From contig JACJZA010000013.1 of assembly GCA_020635825.1 (NCBI GenBank), forward strand, positions 1 to 64,000: a stretch of DNA of 64,000 nucleotides, written 5' to 3'. This DNA is from Flavobacteriales bacterium (GTDB lineage Bacteria > Bacteroidota > Bacteroidia > Flavobacteriales_E > Vicingaceae). This document shows positions 18,837-27,317 of the stretch, piece by piece (position 1 is the first letter of the stretch; each line of letters begins with the position of its first letter). Under the pieces are notes generated by a model. It ran no database searches, had not been told where the DNA came from, and saw only the letters and a list, made by a program, of their open reading frames with translations. Both the position numbers and the translations under genes were made by a program.

Positions 18837-18863
18837 AACTGTTACTAACAAAGATATTCCAAG
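18837..18863 (-). repeat. Right inverted repeat of the AbiV module
   Basis: AACTGTTACTAACAA, AGATAT and CCAAG on the plus strand form the reverse complement of the left repeat's blocks at 18085-18117. The repeat starts 3 bases after the abiV stop codon. Together the repeats bound a 779-bp unit holding only abiV. Confidence 0.6.
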
Positions 18864-18979
18864 CATACATTGAGTGCTTTGTCAACCGGAACAAAAACTG
18901 AATAGTGAACCTACTAGTCAAAGTGTATTTGCATAAATACGGAACCGTCATCAACCAAAAACAACATCAAATCATCCTT

Positions 18980-19105
18980 TTATTTTAAAAAGCTACCTTT
19001 CCTGAAATGGAGTAAACCTTTATTTATGGTAGCAGGTATAAATACAACATAAGGGTAATTATTTAAATTGGTTTCATTTCGTTTTATCTCTCCTTCTTTA
19101 AACGA
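18980..19105 (-). pseudogene. Possible C-terminal remnant of an unidentified gene
   Basis: The 321-bp gap 18834-19154 holds the right inverted repeat, this frame and the terminator of yqeY. On the minus strand a 41-codon frame runs from the terminator stem to a TAA at 18982-18980. It reads protein-like segments such as NNYPYVVFIPATINKG and HFRKGSFLK, but has no start codon. It could be the tail of a gene truncated when the accessory segment arrived, or a chance frame. Family not recognised. Confidence 0.3.
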
Positions 19106-19107
19106 AA

Positions 19108-19135
19108 AAAGCGCAACTCAAATGAGTTGCGCTTT
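19108..19135. terminator. Rho-independent terminator of yqeY (possibly bidirectional)
   Basis: AAAGCGCAACTCA at 19108-19120 pairs with TGAGTTGCGCTTT at 19123-19135 around a very short loop, with A and T runs on either side. It is 20 bases beyond the yqeY stop on the minus strand. Confidence 0.85.
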
Positions 19136-19154
19136 GCTTTTATAAATAAATATG

Positions 19155-19604
19155 TTACTTATTCAATTCTTCTTTTACAATGGCAGAAATTACTTTCCCA
19201 TCGGCTTTTCCATTTAATTTACCCATAGCAGCACCCATTACTTTACCCATATCGGCAGGAGAAGAAGCTCCTGTTTGAGCAATTACCTCTTGGATTACTT
19301 TTCTTACTTCTTCCTCACCCATTTGCTCCGGTAAATACACACTCAACACTTCCACCTGAAACAATTCATCTTTCGCCAAATCTTCTCTTCCTTGTTCAAT
19401 AAATATGGCTGCAGCATCTTTACGTTGTTTTACCAGCTTTTGAATTAGTTTCATACCAGTATCATCGCTAACTTCTCCTTCTCCACCTTTGGTAGCTTCT
19501 AAAAGCAATTCTGATTTTACTGCACGCAATGCTGCCAATTTATCTTTATCCTTCGCCAACATGGCTTGTTTTATGTCGTTGTTAATCTGTTCTGTTAAGC
19601 TCAT
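19155..19604 (-). CDS. GatB/YqeY domain-containing protein
   Basis: A 149-residue stand-alone YqeY protein, homologous to the tRNA-binding tail of GatB, the amidotransferase subunit. It is implicated in tRNA-dependent amidation or tRNA binding, but its role is not firmly known. Typical elements are MSLTEQINNDIKQAMLAKDKDKLAALR at the start (a helical hairpin), the central QRKDAAAIFIEQGREDLA near residues 76-93, LSVYLPEQM, and a C-terminal DMGKVMGAAMGKLNGKADG that matches the family motif. It lies downstream of ftsZ behind a terminator, so it is probably expressed separately. Confidence 0.92.
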   Translation of the reverse strand: MSLTEQINNDIKQAMLAKDKDKLAALRAVKSELLLEATKGGEGEVSDDTGMKLIQKLVKQRKDAAAIFIEQGREDLAKDELFQVEVLSVYLPEQMGEEEVRKVIQEVIAQTGASSPADMGKVMGAAMGKLNGKADGKVISAIVKEELNK

Positions 19605-19645
19605 ATTTTATATTTTTATAATTGTTTCGTAATAACACACCCCTA

Positions 19646-19697
19646 ATTTTGTAATTCTGCTAAAGCAGAAACAAAATATTTCCCCTCTTGAGAGGGG
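19646..19697. repeat. Tandem palindromes in the ftsZ-yqeY gap
   Basis: Two hairpins lie side by side. The first pairs ATTTTG (19646-19651) with CAAAAT (19672-19677) and, inside it, TTCTGCT (19655-19661) with AGCAGAA (19664-19670). The second is CCCCTCT-TG-AGAGGGG at 19682-19697. Palindromes of this CCCCTCTTGAGAGGGG kind look like dispersed intergenic repeats; that is inference, as only one copy is in this window. Confidence 0.5.
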
Positions 19698-19709
19698 ACT
19701 GAAATAAAA

Positions 19710-19740
19710 AAAGTCGTTTCAAAATTAATGAAACGACTTT
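19710..19740 (-). terminator. Rho-independent terminator of ftsZ and the dcw cluster
   Basis: AAAGTCGTTTC at 19710-19720 pairs with GAAACGACTTT at 19730-19740 around AAAATTAAT. On the minus strand it is followed by a T-run and lies 31 bases beyond the ftsZ stop. Confidence 0.88.
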
Positions 19741-19771
19741 TAAAGTAGATAAATCACCTCCCTTTTAATTA

Positions 19772-21562
19772 TTAATCGACATTATCGTGCAAAAACGAGT
19801 TATCGTCTTTTAATCTTGGTTTTCCATCTTCATCATCAGATAAAGTAAATCTTGAAATATTATTTTCAGATGAATGTGGAATAGATTCTAAAGTAATTGA
19901 ACGTCTTTTATACGCCGGTTCTTTTTCTAAGTCGTTAATTCCTGATGGAGTTTTCATTTTCATTCCCAACTCCTTAATTTTCATAATTCTTTCTTGCGAA
20001 CGCTTCATTTGATCTTCATCAGGTATTCTGTTGGTATAAACAGGTCCTTCTGCTTCGCTTTTCACGTCTTCTTTTTTCTCAAACTGAAATGGATCGTTGT
20101 TGCTTTCTTCTTTCTTATTTTCAACTTCCTCAATCTCATCGTTTAAGTTCCAAACGATGGTTTGTTTTGTCTCTTCAACGGTGCTTTCATCTTCACTTAC
20201 TATTTCATTCTCTTCGTCAAGCGAATAAGAAATAAAAGTTTCTTCTTCTTCCTCTACCATTTCTTCTTGTTCAAAAGTTGGCTCTACCATTTCTTCTTCT
20301 ACCATCTCTTGCTCTTCTTCCATTTGAACAGCTTCTCTTTTAGTTTCAATAACTGTATCGTCATCATCTAAACTAAATACCACTTTAGGAGCTTCTTCTG
20401 CAACTACATTTTGTGGAGTTTCAGTTTCTTCTTCTTCAAACCCAAAAGTTGATTGAACTTCTTGAATTTTTAAATATGGTTCTTGAATTGAATTTTCAGC
20501 AGTTGGCTCTTCAGTTTTGGGTTGTTCATTCACTACAGGAGTTTCATTCTCTAAAGTGTGAACAATTTTCTCCGGCTTTGCACCAAATTCCATCACATTA
20601 TTTTCAGATTTTCCAAAACCTGTAGCAATTACTGTAACCGAAATTTCGTTTCCTAAACTTTCATCGGTTCCATTACCCCAAATCAATTCAGCAGTATATC
20701 CAGCCTCATTTTGGATATAATCTGTAATCTCATCGATTTCGTCCATAGTAATTTCATCGTGACCAGAAGTAACATTTAACAATATGAAATTTGCCCCTTT
20801 AATTTCATTATCGTTTAACAATGGAGATGCTAATGCACTCGACACAGCTTTAATTGCTCTATCTTCACCTTCGGCAGTTGCAGAACCCATAATAGCAGTT
20901 CCTCCATCTTTCATTACCGTTTTAACATCTTCAAAATCCACGTTGATGTATCCTGCTACGGTTATAATTTCTGCAATACCTTTTGCAGCTACCGTTAAAA
21001 TATCATCCGCTTTCGAGAAAGCTTCACCCATTTTTAGGTTACCATGCAACATTCTTAATTTATCGTTATTGATAACCAGTAATGTATCAACATTGTCTCT
21101 TAATGATTGTAACCCTTCATCAGCTTGTTGTTTTCTTCTTCTACCCTCAAACGAAAAAGGAACAGTAACAATACCTACCGTTAAGATTCCCATTTCTCTA
21201 GCTGTTTTAGCAATTACAGGAGCTGCTCCTGTACCAGTTCCACCACCCATTCCGGCAGTAATGAACACCATTTTGGTATTGGTTTCTAAAATAGCTTTAA
21301 TGTTCTCAATATCTTCAATAGCTGCATTTTTTCCAACTTCAGGATTAGCACCTGCACCCAAACCTTCAGTAAGAGTTGTACCTAACTGAATTTTATTAGG
21401 AATTGGACTTAAATCCAATGCTTGAGCATCGGTATTACAGATAACAAAATCTACACCTGTAATTCCTTGGTTGTACATGTGGTTAACGGCATTGCTACCT
21501 CCGCCACCTACACCTATCACTTTAATGATTGAGGCTTGATCTTTTGGTAAATCGAATTTCAT
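19772..21562 (-). CDS. ftsZ: Cell division protein FtsZ
   Basis: Tubulin-like GTPase that assembles the Z-ring at mid-cell. The GTPase core covers about residues 1-320, with GVGGGGSNAVNHM near 17-29 and the tubulin signature GMGGGTGTG at 104-112. A long acidic, low-complexity linker (repeats of E-E-M-V-E-E) then takes the protein to 596 residues, far beyond the roughly 380 of E. coli. It ends in KDDNSFLHDNVD, the Bacteroidota-type C-terminal peptide expected to bind FtsA. It lies 40 bases downstream of ftsA and is the last gene of the dcw cluster. Confidence 0.97.
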   Translation of the reverse strand: MKFDLPKDQASIIKVIGVGGGGSNAVNHMYNQGITGVDFVICNTDAQALDLSPIPNKIQLGTTLTEGLGAGANPEVGKNAAIEDIENIKAILETNTKMVFITAGMGGGTGTGAAPVIAKTAREMGILTVGIVTVPFSFEGRRRKQQADEGLQSLRDNVDTLLVINNDKLRMLHGNLKMGEAFSKADDILTVAAKGIAEIITVAGYINVDFEDVKTVMKDGGTAIMGSATAEGEDRAIKAVSSALASPLLNDNEIKGANFILLNVTSGHDEITMDEIDEITDYIQNEAGYTAELIWGNGTDESLGNEISVTVIATGFGKSENNVMEFGAKPEKIVHTLENETPVVNEQPKTEEPTAENSIQEPYLKIQEVQSTFGFEEEETETPQNVVAEEAPKVVFSLDDDDTVIETKREAVQMEEEQEMVEEEMVEPTFEQEEMVEEEEETFISYSLDEENEIVSEDESTVEETKQTIVWNLNDEIEEVENKKEESNNDPFQFEKKEDVKSEAEGPVYTNRIPDEDQMKRSQERIMKIKELGMKMKTPSGINDLEKEPAYKRRSITLESIPHSSENNISRFTLSDDEDGKPRLKDDNSFLHDNVD

Positions 21563-21602
21563 AACTTTTTAGGGCTTTTATAATTGTTACTTTATTTTAT
21601 CA

Positions 21603-22883
21603 TTAATTATTTTCTCCATCTTCAAAAAACTTTTGAGTGGCTCCCAATATTTTATCAAAGAATCCACCTTTATCTTTTTTAGAATGACTTACTACTTCTC
21701 CGGTATTAGAAGATTTTTTATGCTGTAACGCTTCAAAACCTTTAATTACCAATCCAACACCTGTTGCATACATTGGGCTGGTAATTTCTTCCGAATTCCC
21801 TTTTGCCAAATGTTCATTTGGATAACCAATTCTGGTGTCCATTCCGGTTACATACTCAATTAATTGAGTAATGTGTTTCAACTGAGAACCTCCACCAGTG
21901 ACAACAATTCCACAAATCAATTTGTTCTCGTATCCTGAATTTTTTATTTCGTAATAAATGTGCTCTAATATTTCTTCCATTCTTGCCTGGATGATATGAG
22001 CTAAATTTTTTAATGAAATTTCTTTTGCAGGTCTTCCTCTCAATCCTGGTATTGAAACTATTTCGTTTTCTTGACTTTCGCTCGCTAATGCAGAACCAAA
22101 TTTTACTTTCAATAATTCTGCTTGGTTTTTAATAATTCCACAACCTTCTTTAATGTCTTCAGTAATGACATTACCTCCAAATGGAATTACAGCAGTATGG
22201 CGAATAATGCCATCTTGGAATATAGCAATATCAGTTGTTCCACCACCTATATCAACTAAAACAACACCAGCTTCTTTTTCTTCATTGCTTAGCACAGCTT
22301 CAGATGACGCCAATGGTTCTAAAATCAAATCGTCTACCTCTAATCCTGCTTTATGAACACATTTATAGATGTTTTTAGCTGCAGCAACTTGACCTGTAAT
22401 GATATGAAAGTTTGCCTCTAAACGAACCCCTGCCATCCCAATTGGGTCTTTAATACCTTGTTCGTTATCGATGATATATTCTTGAGGTAATACGTGAATA
22501 ATTTCTTCACCAGGAAGCATTACCAACTTATACATGTCATCAATCAACATGTTAATATCGTTCTGATTGATTTCATCATCAACACTATGTCGAACACGAA
22601 TTCCTCTATGTTGTAAACTCTTAATATGCTGACCTGCAATTCCAACATTCACCACTTTTATCTCTACTCCTGATTTGTTTTCAGCATCGTCAATTGCCAA
22701 ACGGATAGAATCAACCGTTTTATCGATATTTGAAACCACTCCCCTAGACACACCAATTGATTCTGAGCGTCCCATACCCAAAATTTCTAATTTACCATGT
22801 TCGTTTTTTCTACCAACAATGGCTACTATTTTGGTTGTCCCTATATCTAAACCTACTACTATTTCTGATGATGCGGCTTCCAT
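21603..22883 (-). CDS. ftsA: Cell division protein FtsA
   Basis: Actin-like ATPase that tethers FtsZ filaments to the membrane and recruits later divisome proteins. The 426 residues show phosphate-1 VGLDIGTTKIVAIVG near 10-24, an SHS2/1C domain near 85-165, phosphate-2 VDIGGGTTDIAIF near 212-224 and the adenosine motif VTGGGSQL near 330. The C-terminus ends in FFDKILGATQKFFEDG, a probable amphipathic membrane-targeting helix. It is 2 bases downstream of ftsQ. Confidence 0.96.
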   Translation of the reverse strand: MEAASSEIVVGLDIGTTKIVAIVGRKNEHGKLEILGMGRSESIGVSRGVVSNIDKTVDSIRLAIDDAENKSGVEIKVVNVGIAGQHIKSLQHRGIRVRHSVDDEINQNDINMLIDDMYKLVMLPGEEIIHVLPQEYIIDNEQGIKDPIGMAGVRLEANFHIITGQVAAAKNIYKCVHKAGLEVDDLILEPLASSEAVLSNEEKEAGVVLVDIGGGTTDIAIFQDGIIRHTAVIPFGGNVITEDIKEGCGIIKNQAELLKVKFGSALASESQENEIVSIPGLRGRPAKEISLKNLAHIIQARMEEILEHIYYEIKNSGYENKLICGIVVTGGGSQLKHITQLIEYVTGMDTRIGYPNEHLAKGNSEEITSPMYATGVGLVIKGFEALQHKKSSNTGEVVSHSKKDKGGFFDKILGATQKFFEDGENN

Positions 22884-22885
22884 AT

Positions 22886-23680
22886 CTAATTATATATTTT
22901 GGTGCAAACAATTTGATTTTTAAACTTTAGATTAATTGCTGAATATTCGTTCCAGCCGGTTTTTGGCAATCCTTTTTGGTAAAAAATCATGAGTTTGCTA
23001 AACTTTTTGTCTAAAAAATCTATTCCACCTAATACAATTTTATGATTTCCTACCTTTGGTATGAGTTCGAACTCTAAATCTTTATTAACATAGACTTGTT
23101 CAATTTGGGCGCTCCAAAATGGCGATTTCTGTATATAATCAGACAAAATAAAAATATCGTCTAACAAAGTTTTAGGTTGTAAACTATCAGGTAAAAATTG
23201 ATAATTAAGTTGGTATCTGGCAGCAAAAGGTTCATTTAAATGACCGCTTACCACCAACAATCTTGCAGTATATTTATTAGACAAAGGCATTACATTTCCA
23301 AACTCATCTAAATAATAGCTATCGTTTTTTGAAAAAATTCGAACAATTGGCAATCTCTGTTTTACTCTTACATGAATTTGTCCATCAATGGTTTTATAAA
23401 CCTGAGCATCTTTAATCGCCGGATTGTTATTTATCCTTTTTTCTATTTCTAAAATATTGAACTGAGCGAGGTTTTTTAATACTGTATCATTAGAATTAAT
23501 CACATGAACTTTTACATCATCCTCATCTACAAATCTATTTTCAGTTTCGTAGTCAATATCAATTCTTACATTATTTGGTTTTAATAACTGTTCGTTTTGG
23601 TTTTTGTTTACAAACCCCAATAGGACTATAAGACCAACACTTATCAGCACCCACAAAATGATATTTACAATCTTCATCAT
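22886..23680 (-). CDS. ftsQ: Cell division protein FtsQ/DivIB
   Basis: Bitopic inner-membrane divisome protein of 264 residues. A single N-terminal membrane helix (IILWVLISVGLIVLLGF, about residues 6-22) is followed by a periplasmic POTRA-like domain (HVINSNDTVLKNLAQFNILEIE, about 54-75) and a beta domain with YYLDEFGNVMPLS. Sequence conservation in the family is low, so the call also rests on position between murC and ftsA. The start overlaps the last base of murC (23680). Confidence 0.9.
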   Translation of the reverse strand: MMKIVNIILWVLISVGLIVLLGFVNKNQNEQLLKPNNVRIDIDYETENRFVDEDDVKVHVINSNDTVLKNLAQFNILEIEKRINNNPAIKDAQVYKTIDGQIHVRVKQRLPIVRIFSKNDSYYLDEFGNVMPLSNKYTARLLVVSGHLNEPFAARYQLNYQFLPDSLQPKTLLDDIFILSDYIQKSPFWSAQIEQVYVNKDLEFELIPKVGNHKIVLGGIDFLDKKFSKLMIFYQKGLPKTGWNEYSAINLKFKNQIVCTKIYN

Positions 23681-25053
23681 TAATTGGAAGTTGTGTTCGT
23701 TAATGCTAATAGTGCTTTGGTTAATGGATCAACAAAAGCATCAATATCTCCTGCTCCAAGGGTTAACAAAACATCAGGTTTTTTTGAAACTACACTCTCC
23801 ACTAAATCTTGTTTACTAATCAAAGATTTGGTTTGGCAAGTTGATTTTTCTAAAATAAGTTGAGATGTAATTCCGGGAATTGGTAATTCTCTTGCAGGAT
23901 AGATATCCATTAAAATTAAGTCATCCAGCAATGATAAACTTTCTGCAAATCCATCTATAAAATCTCTAGTACGTGAGTATAGGTGAGGCTGGAAAATACC
24001 TGTGATTTTTTTATCCGGGTAAAGTTCTTTGATAGATTGAATACAAAATTTCAATTCTTCAGGATGGTGAGCATAATCATCAATATATACCAAATTTGGT
24101 TGGTTGATATGATATTCAAACCTTCTTTTTACCCCTTGAAACGAAGCCAAAGCTTTTTTGATTTCTTCATCATCAGCTCCCATTTCTTTCGCAATAGCAT
24201 AGGCACCAACAGCATTTTCCACATTATGAATACCAGGAAAACTTAAATAAACTTCGTTAGAATTAATATTGGCAACATATTTTCCATTCTGCACTTGAAT
24301 ACTTTGAGCTTGATAATCAGCTTTTTCGTTAATCGAATATGTTTTAGTGTTTTCAAAATGTAATTGTTGCTGAATTGTGGGCTTTGTGATTAATATTCCT
24401 TTATCCTCAATCTTATTGACAAATTCCTGATATGATTTTCTCATTTCATCATGATTGCCATAAATATCTAAATGGTCTGCATCAATTGATGTAACTAAAG
24501 CAATATTGGGTTTTAAGGTTAAAAAAGAACGATCAAACTCGTCTGCTTCCACCACTACAACTTTAGCCTTTTCATTTAATATTAAATTGGAATTAAAATT
24601 TAAACTAATTCCTCCTAAAAATGCAATGCAATCAATGCCACAAGAAGTTAGCACATGTGCAACCATAGTTGATGTAGTCGTTTTACCATGAGTCCCCGCA
24701 ATTGCAATGGTAAAATAGCTTTTAGTTATTAAACCAAGCACCTCAGAACGTTTTAATAAATCTATATTGTTATTTCTAAAATACTGTAATTCCTTATGTT
24801 CTTTAGGAATAGCAGGAGTGTAAACAACTAAACTATTCTCATTATTCGATTTAAATTCATTTGGAATTTTGTTTACATCCTCATCAAAATGAATAACAAT
24901 TCCTTCGTTTTGCAACTGCTGAGTTAGAAAAGTAGGAGTTTTATCATAACCATACACCTTGCAACCTTGTGCTAAGAAAAAACGAGCCAAGGCACTCATT
25001 CCAATGCCTCCAACACCTAAAAAATAAACTCTATGTATCTGTTCTAACTTCAA
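23680..25053 (-). CDS. murC: UDP-N-acetylmuramate--L-alanine ligase MurC
   Basis: Adds L-Ala to UDP-MurNAc, the first peptide step of peptidoglycan precursor synthesis, in the cytoplasm with ATP. The 457 residues show the N-terminal Rossmann motif FLGVGGIGMSALA near 11-23, the ATP loop AGTHGKTTTS near 119-128, VVEADEFDRS near 170 and YAHHPEEL near 318. The start is 1 base after the end of murG, and the 3' end overlaps ftsQ by one base. Confidence 0.97.
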   Translation of the reverse strand: MKLEQIHRVYFLGVGGIGMSALARFFLAQGCKVYGYDKTPTFLTQQLQNEGIVIHFDEDVNKIPNEFKSNNENSLVVYTPAIPKEHKELQYFRNNNIDLLKRSEVLGLITKSYFTIAIAGTHGKTTTSTMVAHVLTSCGIDCIAFLGGISLNFNSNLILNEKAKVVVVEADEFDRSFLTLKPNIALVTSIDADHLDIYGNHDEMRKSYQEFVNKIEDKGILITKPTIQQQLHFENTKTYSINEKADYQAQSIQVQNGKYVANINSNEVYLSFPGIHNVENAVGAYAIAKEMGADDEEIKKALASFQGVKRRFEYHINQPNLVYIDDYAHHPEELKFCIQSIKELYPDKKITGIFQPHLYSRTRDFIDGFAESLSLLDDLILMDIYPARELPIPGITSQLILEKSTCQTKSLISKQDLVESVVSKKPDVLLTLGAGDIDAFVDPLTKALLALTNTTSN

Positions 25054-26157
25054 TTATCGTTTAATTAATTTAACCACTTCTGATGCAATAATATCAGCGG
25101 AATCTTTATATGCCAATCTGGCAATATTTTGTTTTAGTTTTTCTTGTAGTTGTTCATCTTGAATTAATTTCTCCAACTCATGTATTAATTCCGATTTAGC
25201 CTCCATATCCTTCACTAAAATAGCAGCATTGTTATTTACCAATGCCATAGCATTTTTAGTTTGATGATCTTCTGCAACATTTGGAGAAGGAACCAATATG
25301 CTTGGTTTTGCCGTTAAACATAGTTCTGAAACAGACAAGGCACCTGCTCTTGAAATAACTACATCGGCTATTGCGTAGGCATAATCCATTTTTGCTATAA
25401 AAGGCATGGTGTAAATACCTTTTCCTTCGAATTTCTTTACAGCCTCTGCAGCTTTATCAGCATACCACTTTCCTGTTTGCCAAACCAATTGAACATTATT
25501 TTCAGCAAAAAAGTTAAGTCCAGCATCAATACTTTCATTAATCGTTCTTGCACCTAAACTTCCCCCAATAATCAAGACTGTTTTTTTATTACCATCTAAT
25601 TTAAAATGTTCTAATCCTCTCTCTCTTTTACTGCTTATATTTTTAATATCTTGACGAACAGGATTTCCAGTTAAAATAATTTTATCTTTTGGAAAGAATT
25701 GATTCATTCCATCATAAGCCACACAAATAGTTTGAACTTTTTTTGCAAGTATTTTATTGGTAATTCCAGGATAAGAATTTTGTTCTTGTAATAAAGCAGG
25801 AATTCCCATTTTAGTGGCTGCCTTCAATAAAGGCCCACTTGCATAACCACCAACTCCAACTACAACATCAGGTTTAAATTCTTTAATGACTTTTTTAGCT
25901 TTCATTAAACTAGCCATTAATTTAAATGGAACTTTAAAATTTTGAAATGTAAGTCTTCTTTGAAGCCCCATAATGGGTAAGCCTATTATTTTGTATCCTG
26001 CTGCAGGAACCTTTTCCATTTCCATTTTCCCTTCAGCTCCTACAAATAAAATATCAACATCAGGATACCTTTCTTTCAATGCATTAGCAATGGCAATGGC
26101 AGGAAAAATATGCCCACCGGTACCTCCTCCACTAATGATAACTTTAAACTTCGACAT
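25054..26157 (-). CDS. murG: UDP-GlcNAc transferase MurG (lipid II synthesis)
   Basis: Transfers GlcNAc from UDP-GlcNAc to lipid I, making lipid II on the inner face of the cytoplasmic membrane. The 367 residues have the G-loops SGGGTGGHIFPAIAIA near 9-24 and VVGVGGYASGPLL near 98-110, and the donor-site motifs IGGSLGA near 198 and SRAGALSVSEL near 273. The start overlaps the ftsW end by 14 bases, indicating translational coupling. Confidence 0.97.
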   Translation of the reverse strand: MSKFKVIISGGGTGGHIFPAIAIANALKERYPDVDILFVGAEGKMEMEKVPAAGYKIIGLPIMGLQRRLTFQNFKVPFKLMASLMKAKKVIKEFKPDVVVGVGGYASGPLLKAATKMGIPALLQEQNSYPGITNKILAKKVQTICVAYDGMNQFFPKDKIILTGNPVRQDIKNISSKRERGLEHFKLDGNKKTVLIIGGSLGARTINESIDAGLNFFAENNVQLVWQTGKWYADKAAEAVKKFEGKGIYTMPFIAKMDYAYAIADVVISRAGALSVSELCLTAKPSILVPSPNVAEDHQTKNAMALVNNNAAILVKDMEAKSELIHELEKLIQDEQLQEKLKQNIARLAYKDSADIIASEVVKLIKR

Positions 26158-27310
26158 TGCTTACATTTTTTAATGAAGAACCTGAAGATTCTGTTGTTTT
26201 ACTAACACTTAAAATAATTCCTATGGCTAAACAAGTAAACCAAATGGATGTTCCACCCATACTTACCAATGGCAATGGTTGACCAGTAACGGGAAAAAGA
26301 TTTACTGCCACTGCCATATTTATCATAGCTTGAAACACTAAACTAAAAGACAGACCAATGGCTAACAAAGAACCAAATGTTTGTTCAGATTTGGAGGCAA
26401 TCCTTATGCCTCGAAAAAATAAAATGAGGTAAAGAACAATTACGAATATACCACCTAACAATCCATATTCTTCAAGAATTATTGCATAAATAAAATCTGA
26501 ATAAGGATGTGGTAAAAAGTTTCTTTGGATACTTTTCCCGGGACCGTTTCCTATGTATCCACCTCTTGCAATGGCTATTTTGGCTTGGTCTGCTTGGTAA
26601 TTGGCATCTTTTGATCCATCTCCTGAGAATGTTTCGATACGTTTTGCCCAAGTTCCCATCCTAGGTAATAAGTCAGGATTAGATTTGCCTATTAACAATA
26701 AAATCAAGAGGGTTCCAACACCGATTCCAATCAGAGACAATATATATTTTAAGTTAATTCTACCAATAAACATGATAATCAAACTCGTAGTAAATAGCAT
26801 AGCAGCGGTAGAAAAGTTTGCCGGAAGTATTAAACCACAAACCAACATTACCGGTATCATAATAGGAACAAATGCTTCTTTAAAATCTTTAATTTGATCT
26901 TGCCTCTTTGATAACAAGCGAGCCAAATACATGATTAAAGCCAATTTAGCCAAATCGGAAGTTTGAAAAGTTTGATTAATAACAGGAATCACCAACCATC
27001 GGCTGGCATCATTAATATTCGCTCCTGTTACCAACGTTAATAAAAGTAATGGAATGGAGAGATATAAAGCTATTTGAGAAATACGTGAATAATATTTATA
27101 ATTCACATTGTGAGCCAACAACATTAATCCAAACCCAACCAATAAAATAATGGCATGTTTAAATAAATAATAAAGTGTGTCTCCATCTTTGTATTTATAT
27201 GCCAATGTAACTATAGAACTATAGACCGTTAAAACAGACAAAATGGCCAGAAGTAAAACAACCGACCAAACTACTTTATCTCCTTTGATATATTTGTCTA
27301 TAAAATTCAT
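26144..27310 (-). CDS. ftsW: Peptidoglycan polymerase FtsW (SEDS family)
   Basis: Polytopic SEDS glycosyltransferase that polymerises lipid II at the septum together with FtsI. The 388 residues form about ten membrane helices. Family motifs include ASRWLVIP near residue 107, GNGPGKSIQRNFLPHPYSDFI across about 253-274 (a conserved loop), and a C-terminal PLVSMGGTSIWF near 345. It lies between the small MurD-like orphan (7 bases upstream) and murG (14-base overlap). Confidence 0.95.
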   Translation of the reverse strand: MNFIDKYIKGDKVVWSVVLLLAILSVLTVYSSIVTLAYKYKDGDTLYYLFKHAIILLVGFGLMLLAHNVNYKYYSRISQIALYLSIPLLLLTLVTGANINDASRWLVIPVINQTFQTSDLAKLALIMYLARLLSKRQDQIKDFKEAFVPIMIPVMLVCGLILPANFSTAAMLFTTSLIIMFIGRINLKYILSLIGIGVGTLLILLLIGKSNPDLLPRMGTWAKRIETFSGDGSKDANYQADQAKIAIARGGYIGNGPGKSIQRNFLPHPYSDFIYAIILEEYGLLGGIFVIVLYLILFFRGIRIASKSEQTFGSLLAIGLSFSLVFQAMINMAVAVNLFPVTGQPLPLVSMGGTSIWFTCLAIGIILSVSKTTESSGSSLKNVSNVEV

Positions 27311-27317
27311 TGTTTTA

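Noticed and set aside
18085..18863. AbiV module as an integron cassette with attC sites
   Set aside because: The GTTAGTG and TACTAAC ends recall attC R' and R'' boxes, but neither fits GTTRRRY/RYYYAAC exactly, each side has only half a site, and no integrase is present. I kept the simpler inverted-repeat description.
20784..21389. A 201-codon plus-strand frame inside ftsZ
   Set aside because: It is the antisense of the conserved FtsZ GTPase core; its composition (poly-Ser, Pro, Ile) is that of a shadow frame.
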